Below are positions 6,270-13,592 of a stretch of DNA of 13,592 bases, piece after piece. The DNA is from an uncultured Succinatimonas sp. (lineage in GTDB: Bacteria > Pseudomonadota > Gammaproteobacteria > Enterobacterales > Succinivibrionaceae). Below the pieces are notes generated by a model. The model made no database searches, had not been told where the DNA came from, and saw only the letters and a program-made list of their open reading frames with translations. Numbering within the stretch: position 1 is the stretch's first letter; every line of letters begins with the position of its first letter. The position numbers and the translations under genes are program-made. The stretch lies in NCBI GenBank assembly GCA_900548485.1, contig URKL01000017.1, positions 1-13,592 on the forward strand. The letters are read 5' to 3'.

Positions 6270-8372
6270 ATGACTCCCAATCAGAGCGGAAATACCAAGA
6301 AATATGTAATTTCAGCTGGACATTGTCGCCATTTAGGAGCAACCATCGAAAAAGACGGCGTTAACTTTGCAGTATGGTGTCCTGATGCTAAAAAAATTGA
6401 ATTATTATTATTCAAATATCCTGAAGATGATAATCCAGATATTATCACCCTTTCATCTTTAATTTACCGTTCTACCTATTATTGGCATGTAAAGGTCAGA
6501 GGTATTGGTGCCGGCCAACTCTATGCTTGGAGAATCCGTTCTACCCGCCGTATTAGTAAAAATGAGCAAGGTATTGTTACCCTTAACAAGGTTTTGCTTG
6601 ACCCTTATGGTAAACGCGTAATTTTCCCGAAAGACTATCAACGCTTTCAGCCTGACGATGAGATCTTAGCCTTAAGAACCTGTGCTAAAAGTGCCGTTGT
6701 CAATCTTGATGACTATGATTGGGGTTTAGATATTCTGCCTAACCACCCTTTAAATCGCACCATGATCTATGAGATGCATGTTAAAGGTTTTACTGCAGAC
6801 AAGAGCTCTGGTCTTTCTGATAGCTTAAGAGGCACTTATAAAGGTTTAATTGAGAAAATCCCCTATTTAGTCGAATTAGGGGTTACTGCTGTTGAATTAT
6901 TGCCTGTCTTCCAGTTTGACAATCAAGATGCTATGCCAGGCAAACACAACTATTGGGGATATTGTCCGATGGCTTTCTTCACCCCACATGAAGACTATAG
7001 CTCGGATAAATCACTCATGGGACCTATAAATGAGTTCCGTGATATGGTCAAAGCTCTACACAAAAACGGTATTGAGGTCATCTTAGATGTAGTCTATAAC
7101 CATACCTCAGAGGGCGATAAGAATGGCCCTACCTATTGCTTTAAAGGCTATGATCGTAATAACTATTACATTATTGATAATAACGGCAATTATCAAAACT
7201 TCTCAGGTTGTGGAAATACCTTAAACGCCAATCGCCCTGTTGTACGTAATCTTATCTTAGATTCCTTAATCTTTTGGCGCGAAAAAATGCATATTGATGG
7301 CTTCCGTTTTGATTTGGCCTCAATTTTAACTCGTGATAGCTATGGCGCACCAATTTCAGATAGCTCTACCCTACTTGAAATTGATACACACCATCATCTT
7401 GCTGATACTAAGCTTATAGCCGAACCTTGGGATGCCGGCGGACTTTATCAATTAGGAGCCATTTCCGGAACTAAATGGCGTGAATGGAATGGTCAGTTTA
7501 GAGACGATGTCCGTGCTTTCATTCGCGGTGATAATGGAACTGTTAAACGCTTTGTCTTACGCCTTTTAGGTTCACCTGATATCTATAATATTAAAAAAGT
7601 TGATACCCAAAAGAGTATTAACTTTGTAACCTGTCATGACGGTTTTACGCTTTGGGATTTGGTTTGTTATTCTGACAAACACAATGAAGATAATGGTGAA
7701 AATAACCGTGATGGTAATAATTGTAATTTCTCTTCAAATTATGGTTATGAAGGCGAAATTGACGATGTAGAGACAAATGCCTTACGACTTCGCCAGGCCA
7801 AAAATATGATGGCTTTGACCTTGTTGTCTATGGGAACACCGATGATTTCTATGGGTGATGAGGTTTTACGTACGCAAAAAGGCAATAATAATGCCTACTG
7901 TCAGGACAATGAGATAGGTTGGTTTAATTGGAACCATAATGATCGTCAAAAGGAAATGTTTGCCTTTACGAAAAAACTCATTCGTGCCAATTTTACAAGA
8001 CAAATTAAACGTAAACCACGCTTTGAACGCCGTTTAGACAATGTCTTACGTAATGCCCGCTTGCAATGGCATGGCGTTAAACCCTTCCAAGCTGATTGGT
8101 CAGATTGCTCCCATTCTATAGGCATGCTTGTTTTCCTTGCAGAGCACGATCTCTATGCTTACGCCTTTATAAATAGTTATTGGGAAGATCTCACCATTGA
8201 AATTCCTCCTGTACCAAATCATATTCATCATAGCTGGTATCGCTTTATCGATACATCAAAAGGATTAAATGAAGACATTCAGACATTCTTCATCAAAAAA
8301 CGCTATAAACCAGGTGATAAAGTTACCGTAAAATCACGTTCAATTGTCATGTTTGTCTGTTTAAGTGCATAA
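6270..8372 (+). CDS. glgX: Glycogen debranching enzyme, GlgX/isoamylase type (GH13)
   Basis: This 700-aa cytosolic enzyme hydrolyses alpha-1,6 branches of glycogen. An N-terminal CBM48-like domain (about 18-110, GVNFAVWCPDAKKIELLLF) precedes the TIM barrel. All four GH13 motifs are present: DVVYNH, GFRFDLAS with nucleophile D348, IAEPWD with acid/base E385, and CHDGF with stabilising D457. NNNAYCQDNEIGWFNW near residue 555 is typical of GlgX and isoamylases. It is somewhat longer than E. coli GlgX (657 aa, from memory), and its overall character is closer to isoamylase. The start ATG is set by AGGAGG four bases upstream. No other glg gene is in the window, so it stands apart from a glg operon here. 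Its stop overlaps the ribosome site of the next gene, indicating co-transcription. Confidence 0.93.
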   Translation: MTPNQSGNTKKYVISAGHCRHLGATIEKDGVNFAVWCPDAKKIELLLFKYPEDDNPDIITLSSLIYRSTYYWHVKVRGIGAGQLYAWRIRSTRRISKNEQGIVTLNKVLLDPYGKRVIFPKDYQRFQPDDEILALRTCAKSAVVNLDDYDWGLDILPNHPLNRTMIYEMHVKGFTADKSSGLSDSLRGTYKGLIEKIPYLVELGVTAVELLPVFQFDNQDAMPGKHNYWGYCPMAFFTPHEDYSSDKSLMGPINEFRDMVKALHKNGIEVILDVVYNHTSEGDKNGPTYCFKGYDRNNYYIIDNNGNYQNFSGCGNTLNANRPVVRNLILDSLIFWREKMHIDGFRFDLASILTRDSYGAPISDSSTLLEIDTHHHLADTKLIAEPWDAGGLYQLGAISGTKWREWNGQFRDDVRAFIRGDNGTVKRFVLRLLGSPDIYNIKKVDTQKSINFVTCHDGFTLWDLVCYSDKHNEDNGENNRDGNNCNFSSNYGYEGEIDDVETNALRLRQAKNMMALTLLSMGTPMISMGDEVLRTQKGNNNAYCQDNEIGWFNWNHNDRQKEMFAFTKKLIRANFTRQIKRKPRFERRLDNVLRNARLQWHGVKPFQADWSDCSHSIGMLVFLAEHDLYAYAFINSYWEDLTIEIPPVPNHIHHSWYRFIDTSKGLNEDIQTFFIKKRYKPGDKVTVKSRSIVMFVCLSA

Positions 8373-8380
8373 GGAAAATC

Positions 8381-9007
8381 ATGGTCGAGCAAGTAAAGCC
8401 CGATGAGGCTGAATTAGAAAGATTAAAATTAGAAAAAAATAATCGCATTCGCAAAAATTTAAGAATTTTAGCATTGTGTGCAGCCGCTTATTATTTTATT
8501 TCTGCAGGATTTTCCTTTTATGAGGAAAGTCAGGATAAAAAAATTAGAATCGACAGCGAAATCCGTACGGTGTTTGAGACTGATACAGCCGGAGCTTTCC
8601 AATTAGCTCATAAGTATGATGATGCTAAGGTTAATTTGACCTTCCAGGAAATCTCGCAAAATCACAATCAAACTCTCTATGCCATTATTTGTGATCATGA
8701 CAATCAAGGCAAATTTTTAATTGAAGAATTAGATGGCAAAATTAGTGCTCTTGAGATCTATTTTAAAGGAGAGAGCTTTAAGGATGCTGGTCTTGAACAA
8801 GCTTTAAGATATGCAATTGCTATTTCTGAAAACAATACTCAAAGCACTATTCTAGATGAGGTCTTCAAGGCCATGCAATATGATCCAAATTCTGAAAATC
8901 CCAGCTTTCAGAATGCTGATCTAAGTTCAAAAAAAGTTCGTTATCAGGTACAGCTTGGAAAAGGCTCTGAAGTCACTATTACCTTCAAAGCCCTTCCTCA
9001 AGTTTAA
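8381..9007 (+). CDS. Unknown single-TM protein in the glgX operon
   Basis: I do not recognise this 208-aa protein. Residues 4-27 are highly charged and may form a short helix or coiled coil (EAELERLKLEKNNRIRKNLR). One membrane helix follows at about 28-45 (ILALCAAAYYFISAGFSF), and then about 160 mostly acidic soluble residues. Basic residues directly before the helix predict a cytoplasmic N-terminus and a periplasmic C-terminal domain, an anchor layout without signal cleavage. The Shine-Dalgarno AAGGA (8371-8375) overlaps the glgX stop codon, so translation is probably coupled to glgX. The stop codon overlaps that of convergent pflA. A role in glycogen metabolism is not supported by anything in the protein itself. 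Confidence 0.75.
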   Translation: MVEQVKPDEAELERLKLEKNNRIRKNLRILALCAAAYYFISAGFSFYEESQDKKIRIDSEIRTVFETDTAGAFQLAHKYDDAKVNLTFQEISQNHNQTLYAIICDHDNQGKFLIEELDGKISALEIYFKGESFKDAGLEQALRYAIAISENNTQSTILDEVFKAMQYDPNSENPSFQNADLSSKKVRYQVQLGKGSEVTITFKALPQV

Positions 9008-9732
9008 TTAGCCATTAAAATCGCCCTAGCATGAGCAATTGATTTCTCATCTGGGGCTTTTACATTCTCTAAGGTATAAGGAATTTTTAAAGCTTCCCAC
9101 TTATGAATACCTAAGCTGTGATAAGGTAAAACTTCAACCTTCTCAACATTTCTCAAAGTTTTTATAAATTCAGAGAGCTTAGTTAAATCCTCATCATTAT
9201 CAGTAATTGTCGGGACTAAGACATGACGTACCCATACAGGCTTTTTTAGCTCATCTAAGTGTTTTGCGCATAGAAGAATATTGTCATTAGGAATACCTGT
9301 AAGATCTTTATGCTTTACAGAATCAATTTCTTTTAAATCTAATAAGACTAAATCTGTATATTGCATTAAAAGATCAAATTTTTCTCTATATTCAGGAGTA
9401 TCGCGATACGGACCTGCTGCAGTATCCAAACAGGTATGAACTCCCTCTTTTTTTAGAGCTTTAAAAAACTCCGTCAAAAAGTCAATTTGTAATAAGGCTT
9501 CGCCACCACTTACAGTAACGCCACCTAATTCACCCCAGTAAGGTTTAAATCGCAAGGCTCTTTTGACTACGGTCTCAACGTCGTATTCATTACCACAATT
9601 ACGCTTCCAGGTATCTGGATTATGGCAATAACGACAGCGCATATTACAGCCCTGCATAAACACCACAAAACGAACACCAGGTCCATCAACTGCACCAAAG
9701 CTTTCAAAGGAATGGATAAAGGCAGAAGTCAT
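9004..9732 (-). CDS. pflA: Pyruvate formate-lyase activating enzyme (radical SAM)
   Basis: This 242-aa cytosolic enzyme uses S-adenosylmethionine and a [4Fe-4S] cluster to create the glycyl radical on PflB. The cluster motif C29-x3-C33-x2-C36 (GCNMRCRYCHNPDTW) is complete. VDGPGVRF upstream, GGVTVSGGEALLQ (the GGE SAM-binding motif) and LLDLKEID further on are all typical. Length is close to the E. coli enzyme (246 aa). AGAGGAAC gives a good ribosome site. It follows pflB on the same strand after 63 bases that contain a hairpin, so it is probably expressed from the pflB promoter at a reduced level. Confidence 0.96.
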   Translation of the reverse strand: MTSAFIHSFESFGAVDGPGVRFVVFMQGCNMRCRYCHNPDTWKRNCGNEYDVETVVKRALRFKPYWGELGGVTVSGGEALLQIDFLTEFFKALKKEGVHTCLDTAAGPYRDTPEYREKFDLLMQYTDLVLLDLKEIDSVKHKDLTGIPNDNILLCAKHLDELKKPVWVRHVLVPTITDNDEDLTKLSEFIKTLRNVEKVEVLPYHSLGIHKWEALKIPYTLENVKAPDEKSIAHARAILMAN

Positions 9733-9755
9733 AAGTTCCTCTTTTTCTAAAATAA

Positions 9756-9773
9756 GGGCGCCATAAGGCGCCC
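9756..9773 (-). terminator. Hairpin between pflB and pflA, probable attenuating terminator
   Basis: A GC-only 7-bp stem, GGGCGCC (9756-9762) with GGCGCCC (9767-9773), has an ATAA loop. Read on the minus strand it is flanked by AAAAT before and TTATTTT after. The following U-run is interrupted, so partial termination after pflB, lowering pflA transcription, is more likely than complete termination. It could instead stabilise the 3' end of pflB mRNA. Confidence 0.6.
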
Positions 9774-9795
9774 ATTTTAAACTGTCAAAGACAAA

Positions 9796-12042
9796 TTACA
9801 TGCTCTTGTGACAAGTTCTGGAGATTACGTCTAACTGTTGCTCACGAGTTAAGTCAATGAACTTAACAGCATAACCTGAAACACGGATGGTGAAGTTTGC
9901 ATACTCAGGCTTCTCCGGGTGCTCCATAGCATCGATGAGCTTATCGGTACCGAAGACGTTAACATTTAAGTGATGTGCGCCTTGAGCAAAGTAGCCATCC
10001 ATAACGGTAACTAATTGAGCTGCACGGCTATCATCATCGTGGCCTAAAGCATCCGGGCTAATGGTCTGAGTATTAGAGATACCATCTAAGGCATACTCAT
10101 ACGGTAACTTAGCTACAGAGTTTAAGGAAGCTAATAAACCATTCTGCTCAGCACCATAAGACGGGTTAGCACCTGGAGATAAAGGCTCACCAGCCTTACG
10201 ACCATCAGGAAGAGCACCAGTAGCCTTACCGTAAACAACATTAGATGTAATGGTAAGAATAGAGGTAGTCGGCTCAGAGTTTCTGTAAGTATGGTGCTTC
10301 TTTAACTTGTTTAAGAAGGTCTTAAGTAACCATACAGCGATATCATCAGCACGATCATCATCGTTACCATAACGCGGGAAGTCACCTTCAACCTCAAAGT
10401 CCTTAGTTAAGCCACGCTCATCACGGATAACCTTGACCTTGGCATACTTAATAGCAGATAAGGAATCAACTACATGAGAGAAGCCTGCAATACCGGTTGC
10501 GAAAGTACGACGAACATCGGTATCGATTAAAGCCATCTCAGCGGCCTCATAGAAGTAACGATCATGCATGTACTGAATGAGGTTCAAGACGTTAACATAT
10601 AAGCCTGCAATCCAGTCTAAAGCGATGTCGTAGTTAGCCATAACCTCATCGAAGTCTAAGTACTCAGAGGTAATCGGGCGCCACTTAGGACCAACCTGCA
10701 TGCCAGACTTAACGTCAATACCACCGTTGATGCAGTATAACAAGGTCTTAGCTAAGTTAGCACGAGCACCGAAGAACTGCATTTCCTTACCAGTTTCAGT
10801 AGCAGATACGCAGCAGCAGATGGAGTAATCATCACCCCACTCTACACGCATAACGTCATCATTTTCATACTGAATAGAAGAAGTAGTAACAGAGATCTTA
10901 GCTGCATACTTACGGAAAGCATCCGGTAAGTGCTTAGAGTACAGAACAGTGAGGTTCGGCTCTGGGGACGGGCCCATGTTCTCTAAGGTATGTAAGAAAC
11001 GGAAGTCGTTCTTGGTGACCATGTGACGGCCATCCATACCTAAACCAGCAACTTCTAAGGTAGCCCAAACCGGATCACCTGAGAATAACTGATTGTAAGA
11101 AGGAATACGAGCAAACTTAACCATGCGGAACTTCATGACTAAGTGATCGATAAGCTCCTGAGCCTCAGACTCAGTTAAGGTACCTTCTTCGATATCACGC
11201 TGAATGTAAATGTCTAAGAATGTAGATACACGACCTACAGACATAGCAGCACCGTTTTGGGTCTTAACGGCAGCTAAGTAGCCAAAGTATAACCACTGAA
11301 CAGCCTCACGAGCATTAGTAGCAGGCTGAGAAATATCAAAGCCGTAGTAAGAAGCCATAACCTTCATGGCATTTAAGGCTTTAATCTGATCGGCAATTTC
11401 CTCACGCTGACGAATTACATCGTCAACCATGACGCCACAACCGCAGTTAGCTAAGTCTTCTTTCTTCTTAGCAATTAAGAAATCGATGCCATAAAGGGCA
11501 ACACGACGATAGTCACCAACGATACGGCCACGACCATAAGTATCAGGAAGACCGGTGATGATCTTGTTCTTACGAGCTAAGCGCATTTCCGGGGTATAAG
11601 CATCGAAAACGGCCTGGTTGTGAGTCTTGTGGTACTCAGTAAAAATCTTGTGGAAAGCTGGGTTTGGAGTATAGCCGTAGGTGGTGCAAGCCTCCTCAGC
11701 CATCTTGATACCGCCGTAAGGCATGAAAGCACGCTTTAAAGGCTTATCAGTCTGAAGACCTACAACCTTCTCTAAAGACTTTAAGCTATCATCAATATAG
11801 CCTGGGCCATAAGCGGTGATACCAGAGACAACCTCAGTCTCCATATCTAAAACGCCGCCTTGAGCACGCTCTTGCTTCTGTAACTGCTGTAATTTACCCC
11901 ATAAGGCATCAGTAGCCTCACTAGGACCAGCTAAGAAGCTTTCATCTCCGTCAAACGGAGTATAGTTGTTTTGAATGAAATCTCTGACGTTAATGTCATC
12001 AAGCCAATGTGAACCGCGAAAACCGCGCCATTGATTTTTCAT
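9796..12042 (-). CDS. pflB: Pyruvate formate-lyase (formate C-acetyltransferase)
   Basis: This 748-aa glycyl-radical enzyme splits pyruvate with CoA into acetyl-CoA and formate in anaerobic fermentation. It is collinear with E. coli PflB (760 aa) over almost its full length: [45 protein letters not shown], and [13 protein letters not shown]. The catalytic pair is C410-C411, followed by VS, with an extra Cys at 409. The radical Gly is G723 in RVSGYAVKF, and the C-terminus ends QSM-like (HKSM). AGGAGC precedes the start at good spacing. The gene is visibly richer in G+C and in codons such as CGT and GGT than its neighbours, as expected for a very highly expressed gene rather than a transferred one. 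The formate channel gene focA, usual upstream in enterobacteria, is absent; fbp lies there instead. Confidence 0.97.
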   Translation of the reverse strand: MKNQWRGFRGSHWLDDINVRDFIQNNYTPFDGDESFLAGPSEATDALWGKLQQLQKQERAQGGVLDMETEVVSGITAYGPGYIDDSLKSLEKVVGLQTDKPLKRAFMPYGGIKMAEEACTTYGYTPNPAFHKIFTEYHKTHNQAVFDAYTPEMRLARKNKIITGLPDTYGRGRIVGDYRRVALYGIDFLIAKKKEDLANCGCGVMVDDVIRQREEIADQIKALNAMKVMASYYGFDISQPATNAREAVQWLYFGYLAAVKTQNGAAMSVGRVSTFLDIYIQRDIEEGTLTESEAQELIDHLVMKFRMVKFARIPSYNQLFSGDPVWATLEVAGLGMDGRHMVTKNDFRFLHTLENMGPSPEPNLTVLYSKHLPDAFRKYAAKISVTTSSIQYENDDVMRVEWGDDYSICCCVSATETGKEMQFFGARANLAKTLLYCINGGIDVKSGMQVGPKWRPITSEYLDFDEVMANYDIALDWIAGLYVNVLNLIQYMHDRYFYEAAEMALIDTDVRRTFATGIAGFSHVVDSLSAIKYAKVKVIRDERGLTKDFEVEGDFPRYGNDDDRADDIAVWLLKTFLNKLKKHHTYRNSEPTTSILTITSNVVYGKATGALPDGRKAGEPLSPGANPSYGAEQNGLLASLNSVAKLPYEYALDGISNTQTISPDALGHDDDSRAAQLVTVMDGYFAQGAHHLNVNVFGTDKLIDAMEHPEKPEYANFTIRVSGYAVKFIDLTREQQLDVISRTCHKSM

Positions 12043-12125
12043 ACTTGCGTGCTCCTATAATCGCAACATAGATATTTATGACGTTGTCTTAAAATTTTCA
12101 AGACCGACGTTTTTTAACTGTGGTT

Positions 12126-12131
12126 ATTATA
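12126..12131 (-). promoter_or_regulatory. Candidate -10 box of the pflB promoter
   Basis: A perfect TATAAT on the minus strand lies within the odd palindrome GGTTAT-A-ATAACC (12122-12134). It would give a leader of about 75 bases. No good -35 hexamer stands 16-18 bases upstream (ATGTTT/TGTTTG), consistent with an activator-dependent promoter. A second TATAAT at 12240-12245 is an alternative. Confidence 0.4.
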
Positions 12132-12298
12132 ACCGAGGGGGAATGATCAAACATTCTCACTTAAAAAAAAGCGATCAACTATTATTCTTGTATACAAGAT
12201 AAAATGGCTTAAGAATGCGGTTTTGCGTGCAATTTATTTATTATAATGTACTTAATTAAGTGTATTAATTAATAACATTTACGAAGTATCACAAATGA

Positions 12299-12330
12299 AA
12301 ATGCCTAAGAAATAATATTCTTAGACATTT
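12299..12330. terminator. Intrinsic terminator downstream of fbp
   Basis: The 13-bp stem AAATGCCTAAGAA (12299-12311) with TTCTTAGACATTT (12318-12330) has one mismatch and a 6-base loop. Seven T residues follow on the plus strand, and TTTTCATTT follows on the minus strand, where it lies 46 bases beyond the fbp stop. It probably ends fbp transcription and shields the pflB promoter. A 13-bp direct repeat flanks it (see findings). Confidence 0.75.
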
Positions 12331-12376
12331 TTTTAAAAATATTGCACAAATGAAAATTACTATATATTTGATTTAA

Positions 12377-13592
12377 TTAAATTTTCTCTATTAACTCGCC
12401 ATTTTCATAGAGTTTTACTAGGTCTTTTAGGTCACAAATGCAATGTTTAATATATTCACCACAATCACAATTTGCAACCATTCGGCGCTTTGTAAACTCT
12501 TCAACTAAGATCACTTCGTCATCAATATCAGTGAAATTTTCTAAAGCATCTTCCAAAGTTGTAAAAGGAGTATGAGCTTTTAGCCTTAAATTATGGGAAT
12601 TATAGATTAAGGTATAACCCGCAATACCGGTTGTTTTCTGATAAGCCTTGCAAAAACCACCATCAATAACTAAAAGTCGACCATTACCGCGAATAGGAGT
12701 TTCACCGTCTTTAACTTTAATTGGAGTATGACCATTGATAATATGGCCACTATCAGGATCAAGACCAAATTCGCGCAAGATCATACGACAGGTTTGTTCC
12801 TTGTAGTAATAGCTATAATAAGGGTTACGAGGCTCATCCCAGGTGGATTTATCCTTAATTAAAACACGTTCTGAGGTTTTGATAATACGCCCTGACAAGG
12901 GTGAATCCTGACCGCACCACAAATACCACATATAATCGATACAATTTTGATCGTGTCTGGCATAAGCATCGCGCACTCTACTTTCACAATAATCAAGATA
13001 AGGTTTACCCTCTAAATAACGACCATTGCATAAAATGGAGGCGAAAGTTCCATCCCTACTTAAAGGAATACAGCCATGATAGAGCAAATTACCGTTATAG
13101 CATTTATACATAGAGCCTTTACTAAACAAGAAATCTACGTGCTTCTTTAAAATTTGACTTCCCATAAAGCTTGCTTTGAGATTATCAACCACATCTTGTT
13201 CATCTTTAGTAAGTTTATAAGGATTTTTGGGATCTAAGGTTGGCAGATCGGTTGTAGATAATTCATACTCCTGACCATTTAAGTTAACTGTTCCCTTTTT
13301 AAGATCGATAAATTCTAAAAGCATTCTGGAGCGCATATTATATTCAGGATGCTTTAAGATAAGCTGGCCTTGAAGTTTTAGGCAGATAATACTTATAGCC
13401 TTATCTATAGCGCGGTAGTTTTCCTCATCTTTATAAGTGCGCTTAGCAAACATCGCAAGTTTACGCAAACTAATACCATAGCCATTTTCAAGCATTAAAT
13501 AATTTTTGTATTTAACATTGATGCGTACTGCAGAGGCGGCACAAACAACATTACCTAAAGAGGCACCCATCCATAAAATATCGTGATTACCC
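12377..13592 (-). CDS. fbp: Fructose-1,6-bisphosphatase class III, 5' end outside the window
   Basis: The frame runs open to the window edge, and the first visible residues, GNHDILWMGASLGN, are the metallophosphoesterase GNHD motif. Family members are about 650-670 aa, so roughly the first 240 residues, with the first metal-binding motifs, are missing here. The rest aligns with Bacillus subtilis Fbp (PF06874): KAISIICLKLQGQ, DPKNPYKLTKDE, FLFSKGSMYKCYNGNLLYHGCIPL, LWYLWCGQDSPLSGR, the second metal region GHIINGHTP, and VIDGGFCKAYQ. It removes the C1 phosphate in gluconeogenesis in the cytosol. This class is typical of Firmicutes and is notable beside Enterobacteria-like genes. Near the C-terminus NCDCGEYIKHCICD carries four Cys where the Bacillus protein, as I remember it, has none. 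The internal ATG at 13570 is not the start. Confidence 0.93.
   Translation of the reverse strand, partial: GNHDILWMGASLGNVVCAASAVRINVKYKNYLMLENGYGISLRKLAMFAKRTYKDEENYRAIDKAISIICLKLQGQLILKHPEYNMRSRMLLEFIDLKKGTVNLNGQEYELSTTDLPTLDPKNPYKLTKDEQDVVDNLKASFMGSQILKKHVDFLFSKGSMYKCYNGNLLYHGCIPLSRDGTFASILCNGRYLEGKPYLDYCESRVRDAYARHDQNCIDYMWYLWCGQDSPLSGRIIKTSERVLIKDKSTWDEPRNPYYSYYYKEQTCRMILREFGLDPDSGHIINGHTPIKVKDGETPIRGNGRLLVIDGGFCKAYQKTTGIAGYTLIYNSHNLRLKAHTPFTTLEDALENFTDIDDEVILVEEFTKRRMVANCDCGEYIKHCICDLKDLVKLYENGELIEKI

Larger units (their letters stand above)
12043..12376. promoter_or_regulatory. 334-bp non-coding region: pflB leader and promoter region, palindromes, fbp terminator
   Basis: I see no gene here. 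Reading toward pflB on the minus strand: the fbp terminator; the palindrome ACTTAATTAAGT (12250-12261); the 14-bp perfect palindrome TCTTGTATACAAGA (12186-12199), a plausible repressor or activator site; two TTGATC elements that resemble FNR half sites (near 12146-12151 and 12173-12178); a TATAAT box at 12126-12131 inside GGTTATAATAACC; and a leader hairpin with arms around 12081-12090 and 12100-12110. An oxygen or redox-responsive promoter is expected for pfl, but no full FNR site is visible. Confidence 0.6.

Noticed and set aside
6459..6641. Minus-strand open frame opposite glgX
   Set aside because: Falls within the CBM48 part of glgX and has no independent support.
12081..12115. Plus-strand terminator (hairpin followed by TTTTTT)
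   Set aside because: No plus-strand gene ends there; the hairpin is better read as part of the pflB leader on the minus strand.
12140..12180. FNR box upstream of pflB
   Set aside because: Two TTGATC elements are present on the minus strand, but neither has a matching ATCAA half at the required spacing, so a full FNR site is not supported.
12901..13113. Plus-strand open frame opposite fbp
   Set aside because: Antisense shadow of strongly conserved fbp sequence.
1..13592. CRISPR array, insertion sequence, tRNA or rRNA
   Set aside because: No regularly spaced repeats, transposase genes with terminal inverted repeats, or tRNA/rRNA-like sequences were seen on reading both strands.

Overview
The window is AT-rich and tightly packed. 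It looks like the chromosome of a fermentative, anaerobic gammaproteobacterium. PutP and PflB closely resemble their enterobacterial counterparts, yet fructose-1,6-bisphosphatase is of the Firmicutes-type class III. That mix, together with glycogen debranching and formate fermentation, suggests a gut or rumen anaerobe of the Succinivibrionaceae kind. The taxonomic call is inference from remembered family sequences, not from a search.

Layout. (1) Bases 1-202 hold the C-terminal half of an SMR/EmrE-type multidrug exporter, cut by the window edge. It carries an odd, palindrome-like insert in its third membrane helix. (2) Bases 210-1944, plus strand, form a self-contained cassette: a promoter overlapped by an inverted-repeat operator, an ArsR-family repressor with Cys pairs, a COG0701 (ArsP/YraQ-like) permease with a TPFCSCSSVP motif, and a tiny thioredoxin-like protein ending in four consecutive cysteines. 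This is probably a metalloid or thiol-reactive stress module. A hairpin at 1981-2025 terminates it and also serves the convergent genes. (3) Bases 2059-6163, minus strand, carry nadE (NAD+ synthetase with an apparently dead glutaminase domain), an intrinsic terminator, putP (Na+/proline symporter) and an unknown two-TM protein. (4) Bases 6270-9007, plus strand, carry glgX/isoamylase-type glycogen debranching enzyme followed by an unknown single-TM protein. (5) Bases 9004-13592, minus strand, carry pflA, pflB and, beyond a 334-bp regulatory gap, a 5'-truncated class III fbp with an unusual Cys cluster near its C-terminus.

Metabolic reading: glgX (glycogen mobilisation), fbp (gluconeogenesis) and pflB/pflA (pyruvate to acetyl-CoA plus formate) are central anaerobic carbon genes. 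NadE and PutP are housekeeping. The most notable points are the NadE whose catalytic Cys and Lys for glutamine hydrolysis are missing, the CxCx6CxC motif in Fbp, the Cys-rich ArsR/permease/thioredoxin cassette, and the insert in the SMR gene. I found no CRISPR array, insertion sequence, tRNA or rRNA.
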